64,000 bases of DNA, from the NCBI GenBank assembly GCA_963756025.1, contig CAVWMF010000001.1:434001-498000 (forward strand), written 5' to 3'. The translations under genes and the position numbers were made by a program. Under the pieces are notes generated by a model. That model made no database searches, had not been told where the DNA came from, and saw only the letters and a program-made list of their open reading frames with translations. The DNA is from Bog-473 sp963756025. GTDB lineage: Bacteria; Actinomycetota; Acidimicrobiia; Acidimicrobiales; RAAP-2. Below are positions 42,673 through 54,935 of this stretch, piece after piece (the stretch's first letter is position 1; each line of letters begins with the position of its first letter).

Positions 42673-44712
42673 ATGCCGACGTCCACAGCCATCGACCGCG
42701 CACGAGCGAGAATTCCCGAACGCCTCGTTTTGTTCGTGGCGGCGCTTGTCCTTCCGCCTGTCGTGGCGTACCTGTTGGCCCAGTTCAACGGCACCTTCTC
42801 CCCCACCGATGCCGCCCTCATCCTCGGTGCGATGGTCGTCGGGTTGGCAGCCATGGGTTATCGCACCGTCGGGTTTCTCGCCGCCATTTCGGCTGCGTGC
42901 TGGTTCGACTATTTCCTCGCTGAACCACGGCATCGCTTCGGGATCTCCGGACGGGACGGTTTGCAGACGACCCTCCTCCTGTTGCTGGGGGCCATCGTGG
43001 CGAGTGAACTCGTCGCGCAGTCCCAGCGCCGAAGGCGCGAACTCGAAGCCCGGTTCGAGATCGCCTTCGAGCAGGCCGGTATCGGCGCCGCCATCGTCGA
43101 CCTCAAGGGGGTGCCGATCCGCGTGAACGCCGCAGTGGCGACGCTGCTCGGCCGTTCGACCGACATGTTGACCGGTCGCAATTGGAATGAATTCCACCAT
43201 CCCGATGAGATGCCGATCGGAGCAGCCATGCTGGCCCGGGGCATTCCGGGCAGCGACTCGTACTACGACGAGCGACGCTTCGTGCGGCCCGACGGCAGTG
43301 TCGTCTGGGGCGCCTTCTTCGATGTTCTCGTGCGGAGCCCTTCGGGGGTGCCGCTCTACCACTTCTGCCAGCTTCTCGACATCACCGAGCGCAAGCGGAT
43401 GGAGTCCGAGCTGCTCCATCAAGCCCTCCACGACTCCTTGACCGGCCTGCCGAACCGTGCCCTATTGACGGATCGCCTGGAGCAGGCGCTGAACGGGACA
43501 CGACGACAGGGTTCGCAACTGGGCGTCATCTTCCTCGACGTCGACTACTTCAAGGTCATCAACGACTCGTTGGGCCATTCCGCCGGCGACGATCTCCTCG
43601 TACAGGCGGTGGGCCGGATCTCCTCGGTGCTCCGCCCGGGCGACACGGTGGCCCGGTTCGGCGGCGACGAGTTCGTCGTTGTCTGTGATGACGCCTCCAC
43701 CGGCGAGATCGAGAGGATCGCCGAGCGTGTCCTGGAGGTCATCAGTCGCCCCTGGATGATCGGCGAGCTCGAGATGTCGGTCACCGCGAGTCTGGGGATC
43801 GTGTTGGCAGACAAGGATGCGACGGCGGAGAGCCTGCTGCGGGACTCCGACGCCGCCATGTACCTCGCCAAGGGATTGGGGCGCAACCGCATCGAGTTCT
43901 TCGACGAGCTCCAGCGTTCGAAGGCCGAGCTCAGACTCGGCGTCGCCACTGCGCTGCGTCGCGCCATCGACCGCGATGAGCTGACCATCCACTACCAACC
44001 GATCATCGATGTGCAGAGCGGGACCATGGCCGGCCTCGAGGCCCTTGTGCGCTGGGATCGACCCGACATCGGGCTGGTCGGTCCGGACGATTTCATCCCT
44101 TTGGCCGAAGAAACGGGGCTGGTCGTCCCGATCGGTGCCTGGGTGCTCGAAACGGCGTGTACGCAACTGGTGCAATGGCAAGTCGCGATGCCGATGCTGT
44201 CCCTGTCGGTCAACCTCTCGGTGCGCCAGGTCCTGGCGCCTGATGTCGTCGATGTCGTGAAGGACATCCTTGCGCGTTCGGGCGTTCCTCCACAGAGCGT
44301 CTGTCTCGAACTGACCGAGAGCGTGTTCATGGGTGACGTTGACTACTTCTCGCGCACGTTGGCCGAGCTGAAGGCACTGGGCGTCACCTTGTCGATCGAC
44401 GACTTCGGCACCGGGTATTCATCGCTCAGTTATCTCAAGCGATTCCCCGTGGACGAGGTGAAGGTCGACCGGTCGTTCGTCGACGGGCTCGGGACCGATC
44501 CGCTCGACTCCTCTCTGGTGGCCGCTATCGTGGCGATCGCCGAGGCGCTCGATCTGCAGGTGACCGCAGAGGGCGTCGAGACCAAGGGCCAGCTGGCCAT
44601 CCTCAAGGAACTGCAGTGCGAACGTGCGCAGGGCTACTACCTGGCGCGTCCGATGCCGGCAGCGGACGTCGACAGCCTCATCGCACAGGGACGGGTCTGG
44701 GAGATCCACTGA
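42673..44712 (+). CDS. Membrane-bound PAS-GGDEF-EAL cyclic di-GMP protein
   Basis: 679 residues from the ATG at 42673. Order: three membrane helices with a DUF4118/KdpD-like look (residues about 15-110, including AACWFDYFLAEPRHRFGI), a short coiled linker, a PAS domain (about 130-255, ending LLDITERKRMESEL), GGDEF (about 258-420, with intact FGGDEFVVV) and EAL (about 435-670, with GLEALVRW and DDFGTGYSSLSYLKRF). Both catalytic motifs are intact, so it may make or degrade c-di-GMP. Stand-alone gene. The signal sensed by PAS is unknown. Confidence 0.9.
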   Translation: MPTSTAIDRARARIPERLVLFVAALVLPPVVAYLLAQFNGTFSPTDAALILGAMVVGLAAMGYRTVGFLAAISAACWFDYFLAEPRHRFGISGRDGLQTTLLLLLGAIVASELVAQSQRRRRELEARFEIAFEQAGIGAAIVDLKGVPIRVNAAVATLLGRSTDMLTGRNWNEFHHPDEMPIGAAMLARGIPGSDSYYDERRFVRPDGSVVWGAFFDVLVRSPSGVPLYHFCQLLDITERKRMESELLHQALHDSLTGLPNRALLTDRLEQALNGTRRQGSQLGVIFLDVDYFKVINDSLGHSAGDDLLVQAVGRISSVLRPGDTVARFGGDEFVVVCDDASTGEIERIAERVLEVISRPWMIGELEMSVTASLGIVLADKDATAESLLRDSDAAMYLAKGLGRNRIEFFDELQRSKAELRLGVATALRRAIDRDELTIHYQPIIDVQSGTMAGLEALVRWDRPDIGLVGPDDFIPLAEETGLVVPIGAWVLETACTQLVQWQVAMPMLSLSVNLSVRQVLAPDVVDVVKDILARSGVPPQSVCLELTESVFMGDVDYFSRTLAELKALGVTLSIDDFGTGYSSLSYLKRFPVDEVKVDRSFVDGLGTDPLDSSLVAAIVAIAEALDLQVTAEGVETKGQLAILKELQCERAQGYYLARPMPAADVDSLIAQGRVWEIH

Positions 44713-45213
44713 CGATCAGTTGCAGACCCTCACACCTCACTTTGCCTAGGAATACGGCGCGCACGTGCGTTCGCGTCCCTGCCGCGGCCAATGGACACCG
44801 ACAGACCCTCGGGTCGCTTCGGGGAACGGACGGCTGAAGATCGTCGTTTGGAACGGTCCTGACCAGGGAGAACGCTTGCATAACGGTGCTGCCGAACGGT
44901 CCTTGAGGCCCCAAAGTCGACCTCAGGCACTCAGCGGTGGCTAGGGCCTGCAACGATCGATGACCTGACCGCGCAACCTATACGGCCTTGGAATGACGAC
45001 GTGCTTCGCAGGTTCGGCTGGTGCCGTCGGTTTCTTCCGCCAGGAGTGACAGGTATCAGAGCACGCGGTCGTGACCTCCTAGAGCACGACGACGCTGACC
45101 TTCACCGAGAACTCTGAGGAGCTGTACATGGAGCACGATGCTACGGAGGATCGCAGCGCCGGGACCGCTCAGATCGTCGGTCAGTCGACGGCTCGCCGTT
45201 GGGGCGACCAGAC
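44713..45213. other. Intergenic region, nothing clear
   Basis: About 500 bases. CGAACGGTCCT-like words occur twice near 44,849 and 44,894. No coding frame, hairpin with T-run or RNA gene was recognised. Confidence 0.4.
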
Positions 45214-46230
45214 ATGACAGCGACTCCCCAGCTCACCATCGGGCTGCCCGTCTTCAATGGGGAGGAGTTCCTGGGCGATGCCTTAGATGCTCTCCTCAGT
45301 CAGAGTTACACAAACTTCGAGCTGATCATCTCCGATAATGCGTCGACTGATGGGACGGCCGAGATCTGCCAGAGCTACGAGAAGCGTGACTCCAGGATCC
45401 GTTGTATCCGCCAGCGTCAACAGATTGGCATGGTGGCGAATCACAATTTCTTAGTCGGATTAGCCCGCGGCGAGTTGTTCAAGTGGGCGTCCCACGATGA
45501 TCTCTATGCCCCTGAATATCTTGAGCATTGCGTCGCCGCGCTCGAAGACCATCCAGAGGCCGTCCTCGCCCATTCGTGGTGCATCCTCATAGACGCCTGC
45601 GGCGATCCGATCGAACTGATCACCTACCCGGTGGCCACAGGCGCCCGGCATGCCCCCGAGCGATTCCGGAGCATGCTGTTCGACGGCAAGGGCGATTGGA
45701 TCTACTCCGTCATGAGGACAGCCACTCTTCGGCGGACGCCACTTCATGGGACCTACCATGGCGGTGAGCGGACTCTCATCACTGAGTTCGCTCTCCACGG
45801 CGCCCTTCATCAGATACCGGACGCGATGTTCTACAGACGGGACCACCCAGGTCGGCACTTGGCCTCTCGCGACTGGAGCATCCGCTACGACCCGGCCCGG
45901 GACAGCCGACTGAGGCACCCCGCAGTCCGCCTTTATGCTGAGTACCTCTGGGGCTATGTCTCGGGAATCCAGCGCGCCCCTTTGACTCGCGCCCAAAAAC
46001 GAGATTGTTACGCCCTTTTGGCCCGATGGCTGATAACCCGCGCCGTCCCGGATCGTCAGTCGCTCGAAGAACCGGCATCCCTCGGACAGCAGCCGCTCCT
46101 CTATGTGCTGCGGTCGCTCACGGGACTCCTATCGATCGGCTCGAAGTCCAAAAGAAGCGAGATCCCCCCTTATCAAGGCCCTATATTTGAACGTGTGCCG
46201 TCGCACGCGTCGGAGGTGAAGACCCGATGA
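45214..46230 (+). CDS. Family 2 glycosyltransferase
   Basis: 338 residues from the ATG at 45214. GT-A fold: TIGLPVFNGEEFLGDALDAL, then FELIISDNASTDGTAEIC with the nucleotide-binding Asp, and FKWASHDDLYAPEYLEH with the DD of the metal site. A transferase that adds a sugar to a cell-surface glycan from an NDP-sugar donor. Its last codons overlap the ATG of the pyruvyl transferase gene (ATGA), so both are made together. The glycan is unknown. Confidence 0.85.
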   Translation: MTATPQLTIGLPVFNGEEFLGDALDALLSQSYTNFELIISDNASTDGTAEICQSYEKRDSRIRCIRQRQQIGMVANHNFLVGLARGELFKWASHDDLYAPEYLEHCVAALEDHPEAVLAHSWCILIDACGDPIELITYPVATGARHAPERFRSMLFDGKGDWIYSVMRTATLRRTPLHGTYHGGERTLITEFALHGALHQIPDAMFYRRDHPGRHLASRDWSIRYDPARDSRLRHPAVRLYAEYLWGYVSGIQRAPLTRAQKRDCYALLARWLITRAVPDRQSLEEPASLGQQPLLYVLRSLTGLLSIGSKSKRSEIPPYQGPIFERVPSHASEVKTR

Positions 46231-47531
46231 CCTCACGTCGTCCCATGCGACAACCAAGGCTGTCCACAACGCCAAGGGTCGGCCTATTCGGCCTTCTCGG
46301 CTCGGGCAATCTCGGTAACGACGCGTCAATGGAAACTGTGCTCGGATACCTTAGGAGAGATCATCCCGAGGCGGACGTTGATGCGATGTGTAAGGGGCCG
46401 GAGACGGTGACGAGCCGGTATGGCATTCCGAGCGAAGCACTGAACTGGTACCACCGCTACGAGAACGATGCTTCTGGCGCCAAGGCGGCATTGCTCAAGC
46501 TGTTCGGGAAGGGAGCGGACGTGTTGCTGACAGCGTCATGGGTTCGCCGCCACGATGTCGTCATCGTGCCGGGAATGGGAACTATGGAGGCCACACTGCC
46601 CATTCAACCCTGGGCGTTGCCATACTCGTTCCTTCTGCTTTGTATGTCAGGCCGGATCTTCGGAACAAAGGTTGCCTTCGTCAGTGTCGGCGCAGATTCC
46701 ATCAACAAACGTCTCACCCGGAAGCTCCTCGATACCTCCGCCAAGCTCGCCTTTTACCGTTCGTATCGCAATGCCCAGTCGCGCGAAGCGATGCGTCGGC
46801 GTGGCGTCGACGTCTCGCAAGACCACGTGTACCCGGACCTGGCCTTTGGCCTACCGGCGCTCCCAGACGAAGGACCCGGTGATCCGCAGATCGTATGCGT
46901 CGGCGTCATGGACTACTACGGCGACAACGATGACCAGGGGGAGGCCGCTGAGATCAACGCACTGTACGTGGCGACGATGAAGTCCTTCGTTCGATGGCTG
47001 GTCGGCAACGGTCGCAGGGTCAGGCTCCTGATAGGACAGACGAACCACGACTCCGACGGGGCAGTGGCTGCGGAAATCATCGCAGACGTAAGGGCATACC
47101 ATCCAAATGTCGAGCCCGCATGCGTGGTCGCAGAACCTATGTCGACATTTGCCGAGCTCATGCAGGCGATAGAACCGGCTTCCATTGTGGTTGCGACCCG
47201 CTTTCATAACGTGATCGCCGCGTTGCGACTCGGGAAGCCTGTGGTGGCGCTCAGTTATGCTTCTAAGTTCCCCGCCCTGATGGGAGAGATGGGCCTCGGA
47301 GAATTCTGCCTGCCTATTAAGTCCTTGGAGCCGGACGTGCTCATCGCCACGTTCAATGAGCTGGAGAACCGTCGGGTGGAGCTCCGGGCGACGATACAAG
47401 AGCGAAATGCCGTGTATGAGCGCGACATCGCCGCCCAGTTTGCAGAACTGTCGGTGGCTCTTCTTGGCCGCGGAGTCGATGGCGTTCGGCCGACTTCCTT
47501 TCAACGGGTTCAGGTAGCTACGACCGAATGA
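46227..47531 (+). CDS. Polysaccharide pyruvyl transferase family protein
   Basis: 434 residues. N-terminal GLFGLLGSGNLGNDASMETV, then VPGMGTMEATLPIQPW, and the C-terminal ATRFHNVIAALRLGKPVVAL, YASKFPALMGEMGL, which is the family's H-x3-A motif region. It adds ketal pyruvate (from PEP) to sugars of surface polysaccharide, or acts as a related transferase. The start ATG overlaps the preceding GT2 stop. It ends at a strong terminator shared with the converging GT25-like gene. Confidence 0.83.
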   Translation: MTSRRPMRQPRLSTTPRVGLFGLLGSGNLGNDASMETVLGYLRRDHPEADVDAMCKGPETVTSRYGIPSEALNWYHRYENDASGAKAALLKLFGKGADVLLTASWVRRHDVVIVPGMGTMEATLPIQPWALPYSFLLLCMSGRIFGTKVAFVSVGADSINKRLTRKLLDTSAKLAFYRSYRNAQSREAMRRRGVDVSQDHVYPDLAFGLPALPDEGPGDPQIVCVGVMDYYGDNDDQGEAAEINALYVATMKSFVRWLVGNGRRVRLLIGQTNHDSDGAVAAEIIADVRAYHPNVEPACVVAEPMSTFAELMQAIEPASIVVATRFHNVIAALRLGKPVVALSYASKFPALMGEMGLGEFCLPIKSLEPDVLIATFNELENRRVELRATIQERNAVYERDIAAQFAELSVALLGRGVDGVRPTSFQRVQVATTE

Positions 47532-47537
47532 ACTTAG

Positions 47538-47583
47538 CCTCAATCCACGTGCGTCCGAGCTGCTGGACGCACGTGGATTGAGG
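47538..47583. terminator. Bidirectional terminator hairpin
   Basis: CCTCAATCCACGTGCGTCC (47538-47556) and its exact reverse complement (47565-47583) give a 19-pair stem with an 8-base loop. It lies between two convergent genes, seven bases from each stop. An outer CTTAG/GGGCTTAG extension adds pairs. Confidence 0.85.
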
Positions 47584-47589
47584 GCTTAG

Positions 47590-48384
47590 TCATTGCTCTC
47601 CAAGCGAAGGGTCGAGGACCTCTATCCGGGTGTACTTGCGCCAGATCCGCCGCCTTCGTCGAGCCACCGCTTGATGCAGGAAATTGGGACCATGCTGCGA
47701 GATGACGTGCAGCGCGCGGGCCTTGACACTCGTATCCAGGTTGTAGCCGATAGTCGATTCGAAGCGCGGGTCCTTCGTCACCGCCATAGGAATGACACAG
47801 TGAACCATGTCGAGGATGCCCTCGGCGTAGTAATGGCCCCAGTCGTCACATTTGGCGCGAATGGGTACTTGTCCCTTGAGGATTCGCTCACATGCCTCGC
47901 GCGTAATCACGTAAGCGGCCCCACTCACAGACTGACCTACGTCGAGCGGAGTGACAAGTCGCCGCCCAGATGGGAGAACTGAGCTCGCCTCTAGAGTGAA
48001 CTTGATCGGTCGCGGGCTTTCGAAGTTGAGCAACGCGACTTCGGCACCGGACAGGTGCTTGGCAACCGCGGTGGCAAGCAACTCCAGATCCGCTGGGAGC
48101 TGGACGTCGTCTTCCAGCACCATTGCCACCTCCACGCCCTCGGCGAGTATCCGACGGTAGACGTTCAGATGGCTCATCGTGCATGCGGCGAGAGCCGGAC
48201 GCCACCATTCCGCGTTGCGGAAGGACGGAGCTATATCAGCTAGTACCTGCGGGTCCGTCATGTCCAATTGACGTCCGTCAATTGCTTCGACGAGATCGAA
48301 GTCCACGCCTGTATTGATGACCTGGTTTACGATGCTGGCTCGACGATCGGCCGATCGTGCGAGGTTGATAATGAAGGTGCGCAT
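47590..48384 (-). CDS. Family 25 glycosyltransferase (LOS/LPS type)
   Basis: 264 residues from the ATG at 48384 (GGGGG before it). Upstream frame up to 48486 is optional. GT25 marks: TFIINLARSADRRASIVNQV at the N-terminus, then ACTMSHLNVYRRIL, then AMVLEDDVQLPADL with the EDD metal motif, then GAAYVITREACERIL. It adds a sugar, often galactose, to a surface glycan or protein. Convergent to the GT2-pyruvyl transferase operon. Confidence 0.8.
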   Translation of the reverse strand: MRTFIINLARSADRRASIVNQVINTGVDFDLVEAIDGRQLDMTDPQVLADIAPSFRNAEWWRPALAACTMSHLNVYRRILAEGVEVAMVLEDDVQLPADLELLATAVAKHLSGAEVALLNFESPRPIKFTLEASSVLPSGRRLVTPLDVGQSVSGAAYVITREACERILKGQVPIRAKCDDWGHYYAEGILDMVHCVIPMAVTKDPRFESTIGYNLDTSVKARALHVISQHGPNFLHQAVARRRRRIWRKYTRIEVLDPSLGEQ

Positions 48385-48658
48385 GTTCCCCCGGTCACTC
48401 TGGGTTTCGTTGGAGTTGCCCAGCGGATGCATCGACATGGTCATCTCTCGACCAGAGAGAGCCAGGCGGAACGTTTTTTGATACATGGAGCGGGCTCCAC
48501 ATCTCGCGAGGAGCCTACGGGCAGCGTCCCACGGATTTCAGAAAGGTCCCCCGCGGGATGGAGGCTCTCCGCTGGCGCATGGTGCGCAAGGAGTCGGGGC
48601 CTCCGCACACTGGGGTAAATTCGCCGGTCGATCGACGCAGACCCGGCGAAGGAGATTG

Positions 48659-49693
48659 ATGACGACTGCACGCACTGACTGGACGATCACCGAGGTCGAG
48701 GAGATCTTCAACCTGCCCTTGTTGGATCTGATCGCCCGGGCGCAGCAGGTGCACCGGGCCCACCACGACGCCGGCGAGGTTCGGGTCAATCAACTCATCT
48801 CCATCAAGACCGGCGGGTGCCCCGAGGACTGTGCGTACTGCTCGCAGTCGGTGCACAACGACAGTGGGGTGAAGCCCAAGCCGCTCATGTCCACCGCCGA
48901 GGTCGTGGCCATAGCCACTCGGGCTCGTGACAATGGCGCGTCACGGGTGTGCCTGGGGGCGGCCTGGCGCGAGGTGCGAGACAACCGGCAGTTCGAGCGC
49001 GTGCTCGACATCGTTCGCGAAGTGACGGCCCTCGGGGTCGAGGTGTGTTGCACGCTCGGCATGCTCAGCGCGGAGCAGGCGGCCCGGCTCGAGGCCGCCG
49101 GTCTGTACGCCTACAACCACAACATCGATACCTCGCCGGAGTTCTACGAGACGATCATCACGACGCGCACGTACGAGGAGCGACTCGAGACCATCGAGCA
49201 TCTACGCGACACGGACATCACGCTGTGCTGCGGAGGGATCATCGGGATGGGCGAGTCGGTGGCGGACCGGGTGGGGTTCCTGCACACGCTGGCCACCCTC
49301 GATCCCCAGCCCGATTCGGTACCGATCAACGTCCTCTCCAAAGTCGAGGGCACGCCACTGGCTGACCAACCCGACGTTCCGGTCGACGAGACGGTCCGGG
49401 TCATCGCCACGGCGCGCATCCTTATGCCGGGCTCGGTGATCCGGCTCGCCGCAGGTCGCCATTTGTTCAGCTTCTCCGATCAGGCTCTCTGCTTCATGGC
49501 CGGCGTCAACTCCATCTTCTCGAGCGAGGACCACTTCATGCTGACCGAAGCGGTGCCGTGCAACGACCACCTCAGCGACCGTCAGCTGCTCGACCGCCTC
49601 GGGCTCCGGGCCAAGGTCCCGGCGGGCGTCGAGGCGAGGCGCGCTGCCCGTGTCTCCCTCCGTGGTGTGACCCCGGAGGCCGTCTCCGCCTGA
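48659..49693 (+). CDS. bioB: Biotin synthase
   Basis: 344 residues from the ATG at 48659 (AAGGAG before it). Radical-SAM enzyme that inserts sulfur into dethiobiotin. The cluster motif CPEDCAYCSQS (C-x3-C-x2-C) is near residue 53, followed by the BioB segments VCLGAAWREVRDN, ELCCTLGML-like VCCTLGMLS, YNHNIDTSPEFY, CCGGIIGMGES, and RLAAGRHLFSFSDQALCFMA. All four residues for the auxiliary cluster (Cys, Cys, Cys, Arg) can be placed. Stand-alone here, since bioA/D/F are not in the window. Confidence 0.95.
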   Translation: MTTARTDWTITEVEEIFNLPLLDLIARAQQVHRAHHDAGEVRVNQLISIKTGGCPEDCAYCSQSVHNDSGVKPKPLMSTAEVVAIATRARDNGASRVCLGAAWREVRDNRQFERVLDIVREVTALGVEVCCTLGMLSAEQAARLEAAGLYAYNHNIDTSPEFYETIITTRTYEERLETIEHLRDTDITLCCGGIIGMGESVADRVGFLHTLATLDPQPDSVPINVLSKVEGTPLADQPDVPVDETVRVIATARILMPGSVIRLAAGRHLFSFSDQALCFMAGVNSIFSSEDHFMLTEAVPCNDHLSDRQLLDRLGLRAKVPAGVEARRAARVSLRGVTPEAVSA

Positions 49694-49747
49694 CGCCCCG
49701 TCCCCCCGGGCCGCCGGTGCGCCGGCGTCAGTCCCCCGGTGCCGGCC

Positions 49748-50629
49748 TCAGGCGAGCTCGTAGAGCGCTGAAGGATCGTCGTGCGGGAGGACCGAGCCCA
49801 CGGTGGCCGACACCTCGAGACCCTCGAGTTCGGCCACGCCCTCGTTGACGGCGGAGAACGCGGCATCGGCCGCGTCACGTCCGGTGGCGATGCGCACGAG
49901 CGAAGGCCGGGGGGCGAGGCCCGTGGCGTCGTGGACCGTCCAGCGCCCGCCCTGCAGCGTCTCGAAGACGGCGTGAAAGTCCATGGGCGAGAGCCCCGGT
50001 GCGTAGACGGCGGCGAAGCGGGCCGGAATCCCGGTGGCCCGGCTCAGCGCGATGCCGAGGTGGGCGAAGTCCCGGCACGTCCCCATCCCCGTCAGAAGGG
50101 TGTGTTCAGCCGAGTCGTGCACGTCGCTCGAACCCGGCACGTAGGCGATCCGCTCGCGGATCCACTGCGTGATCGACGCCACCCGTGAGGCGATGCCGGC
50201 GTCGTTCTTGAACTCGGACATGGCGAACCCGATGAGGTGGTCGCTCGGGCAGTAGCGACTCGGGCGCAGGTACAGCTGCCGCTCGTAGCCGAAAGAAGGA
50301 GGCGTGGACGTGGCACGGTCGGTGAACGCGGTCTCGGGGGACCGCGCCTGTAGCTCGGAGCGATAGGAGATGGAGAGAGGTCCGGGCTCCGCCAGGATGA
50401 CGTAGATCCGCTCCCCCTGCGGATTGCGGACCTCCTCGAGGGAAGCCGGCGGTCCGCCGCTGCTGACCACGTCGAATCTCTCGCTGCGCACCAGGCCGGC
50501 CGAGTCTGCCGCGACGACCTGCACCGCGATCTCGGCCGGCTCGGTCACGTCGAACGACAGATCGCAGGTGACCACGCGCGTCGGGTCGTTCTCCGTCCCG
50601 GATCGCCCCGGGACGGCGTCGTTGGTCAC
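49748..50629 (-). CDS. Transglutaminase-like protein
   Basis: 293 residues. A C-terminal transglutaminase-like (papain-fold) domain with the Cys-His-Asp triad: TGMGTCRDFAHLGIALSRAT, MDFHAVFE, VHDATGLAPR. The N-terminal ~120 residues are a beta-rich domain with SPSYRPSRYCPSD-type ending (here RPSRYCPSDHLIG). Such proteins are proteases or amidases of unknown target, often linked to peptide tagging or osmotic genes. It shares the strand and a 33-base gap with the channel gene upstream. Confidence 0.85.
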   Translation of the reverse strand: MTNDAVPGRSGTENDPTRVVTCDLSFDVTEPAEIAVQVVAADSAGLVRSERFDVVSSGGPPASLEEVRNPQGERIYVILAEPGPLSISYRSELQARSPETAFTDRATSTPPSFGYERQLYLRPSRYCPSDHLIGFAMSEFKNDAGIASRVASITQWIRERIAYVPGSSDVHDSAEHTLLTGMGTCRDFAHLGIALSRATGIPARFAAVYAPGLSPMDFHAVFETLQGGRWTVHDATGLAPRPSLVRIATGRDAADAAFSAVNEGVAELEGLEVSATVGSVLPHDDPSALYELA

Positions 50630-50662
50630 GGCAGTACCCTGGCACAGTTCTCGACCGGCGCC

Positions 50663-52462
50663 TCACACATCGTGTGGGTTCGCCAAGACCTGATCGCGTT
50701 GGAGGACCCGCAGGAGCTCCTCGTACGGGCCGAGGAGGAAGGCCTCGTCTCCCCCGGCGAAGCGGGTGCCGCGCCGCGGCGGATGCTCGAGCTGGCCGCC
50801 GTCCGCTGATCGGCTGAGGGCGATGACCCGGGTGAGCGCCCCGAGGTCGGCCATGGCCAGACCCTGCAGACCGCCGTTGGGGGCGACTTTGACCCCGCCG
50901 ACGAGGAACGGTTGTTGATCCACGTAGAACGTGCTGAGGACATCGAGCCCGAGGGCGGCGCCGACGAACCAGGGTGCGGCCAGCGCCGAGGTCGAACGGA
51001 CGTGGCGAAAACCGAAACTGTGCTCCATCATGCGGGCCAGGTCCCGATCGAACACGCGGAGGACGACGGGAACCTCTTCCCAACGGTCCCCGAGCGACTC
51101 GCGGATGGCCAGACCGGTCTCGATGTTGGTCAGGTCGGCACTGGTGAGGACCGCCACCGCCGCCGCATCGTCGAGGTTGACCATGCGGTGCGTCTGGGAC
51201 TGTGTGGCGTCCGCGATCACCACGGGCACGCCCAGCGCCCGCGCCTGCCCGAGAAACCGGTTGTTGTCGTCGCGCTCGATGACGACGACCCGTTGACCTT
51301 CGGCGATGAGGCCCTCGACGACGGCGATGCCGACCGCGCCCAGCCCGATGACGATGATGTGGTCGACCATGCCCGGCACCTGACGCCGACCGAGCGAGCG
51401 CTCGATGCGCCGGCTGACCAGAATGTTGGTGAAGAGGGCGAACGCCACCGACACCAGAGCCACTCCCAGGAAGATGAGTGCGATGGCGAAGACCTTCATG
51501 CCGGCGTCCTCGGTGGAGAAGGAGAAATCGCCGTAGCCGACCGTCGCCACCGTCTCCACCGTGAAGTAGGCCGCGGTCAGGAACCCCATATGGCTGTGGG
51601 TGTTCGGATCGATGTAGGTGAAGCGAAGGAAGATCGTCGAGATGGCGATGAGCGCCAGCAGCCCCGCCACGGTAAAGGTCAGTCCCTTGTTGCCCTCCTC
51701 CATCAGTCCGCCGGCCTGACGGGCCAGCCGCCGGGAGATGGAGATGGTCCGCAGGGGCGACCGTCGATTTCGCTTCAGCTCGATGCCGCCGAGCTTGAGC
51801 TCATCTTCGGTGCCCAGCACCGCCACGCGGTCGCCCGGCACGACCTTGTGGTCGCGGCCCGGGCATTGGGCCATCTCCGAACCGTCCCCCGGCATGATGG
51901 CCACCGGAGCCAGGTTGCCGAAATGTCCGCGGAACGTCGGGTGGGTGGCCACCTTGTCCTCGCCCACCTCCACCTGCACCACGGCGAAGTGCACGCCGGC
52001 CAGTTCGATGCCGTGCTCGGGACGGCGCAGGCAGGCCTCCACGAAGGAGGGGCCGGCCAGCGTGGCGACATCGAGCACGCTCCCCTTGCCCGATACGCGC
52101 TCGAGGGCGCGTCCGACCGACGGGTTGGCCATCTGGGTGACGATCCGCACATCGGGCCGTATCTCCCGGATGCGCAGCGCGGTCTCGAGCGCGTGGATCT
52201 CCTTGACTTCGGCGTTGATCACCGCAGCGGCATGGGCCAGCCCCGCATCCATGAGCGCGTCGCCACTGAGATACGCGCTGCGGCGCAGATGGGGCACGCC
52301 CCAGTCCTCGAGAATGCGGGCGAAGCGGATATCCGCCTCCGCGTCGATGACGATGACCGGCGTGCCGCTCAGGTACAGCTGCTCCACAATGCGGAATCCG
52401 ACGCCCTGCAGGCCGCACACGATGACGTGATCGCGCAAGTCGTGTTCTCTTTGCGTTACCAA
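50663..52462 (-). CDS. Potassium channel with RCK (TrkA-N) domains at both ends
   Basis: 599 residues in the order: RCK/TrkA-N Rossmann domain (about 10-140, VIVCGLQGVGFRIVEQLYL) with its TrkA-C-like part to about 230, TM1 (about 263-287), pore with selectivity filter TVGYGDF (about 305-311), TM2 (about 320-348), and a second RCK (about 365 to the end, VIGLGAVGIAVVEGLI). Only two membrane helices are seen, so this is a 2TM K+ channel gated by two different cytosolic domains from one chain. The N-terminal RCK is unusual in bacterial channels, where it normally follows the pore. Confidence 0.88.
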   Translation of the reverse strand: MVTQREHDLRDHVIVCGLQGVGFRIVEQLYLSGTPVIVIDAEADIRFARILEDWGVPHLRRSAYLSGDALMDAGLAHAAAVINAEVKEIHALETALRIREIRPDVRIVTQMANPSVGRALERVSGKGSVLDVATLAGPSFVEACLRRPEHGIELAGVHFAVVQVEVGEDKVATHPTFRGHFGNLAPVAIMPGDGSEMAQCPGRDHKVVPGDRVAVLGTEDELKLGGIELKRNRRSPLRTISISRRLARQAGGLMEEGNKGLTFTVAGLLALIAISTIFLRFTYIDPNTHSHMGFLTAAYFTVETVATVGYGDFSFSTEDAGMKVFAIALIFLGVALVSVAFALFTNILVSRRIERSLGRRQVPGMVDHIIVIGLGAVGIAVVEGLIAEGQRVVVIERDDNNRFLGQARALGVPVVIADATQSQTHRMVNLDDAAAVAVLTSADLTNIETGLAIRESLGDRWEEVPVVLRVFDRDLARMMEHSFGFRHVRSTSALAAPWFVGAALGLDVLSTFYVDQQPFLVGGVKVAPNGGLQGLAMADLGALTRVIALSRSADGGQLEHPPRRGTRFAGGDEAFLLGPYEELLRVLQRDQVLANPHDV

Positions 52463-52527
52463 TTCAGCTCGTCGCCCAGATCCTTATAGTGTTTCTCCGA
52501 TGTGCGGCGCGCCGGGGGCGCTGCCTT

Positions 52528-54705
<2,178 letters not shown>

Positions 54706-54935
54706 CGCTTACTCCTCCGTGAATTGCCGGGACTGGCGTGGCGAACTCGGCTCTCTGTCCACCCGTTGCGCTCGAAAATAGGCAAGCGAGATAACGCCTC
54801 GGTTTCTGCAATGTGAATATCTGGATCGCGCTGTAACGAGGGGCCGTCCGTATCTGATTTGATGAGAGCGAGCATCTGCCTGCGTGATGCATCGTCGACC
54901 GATTGCCACACCGGCGAAAGGGGTAGTGCAGAGGA

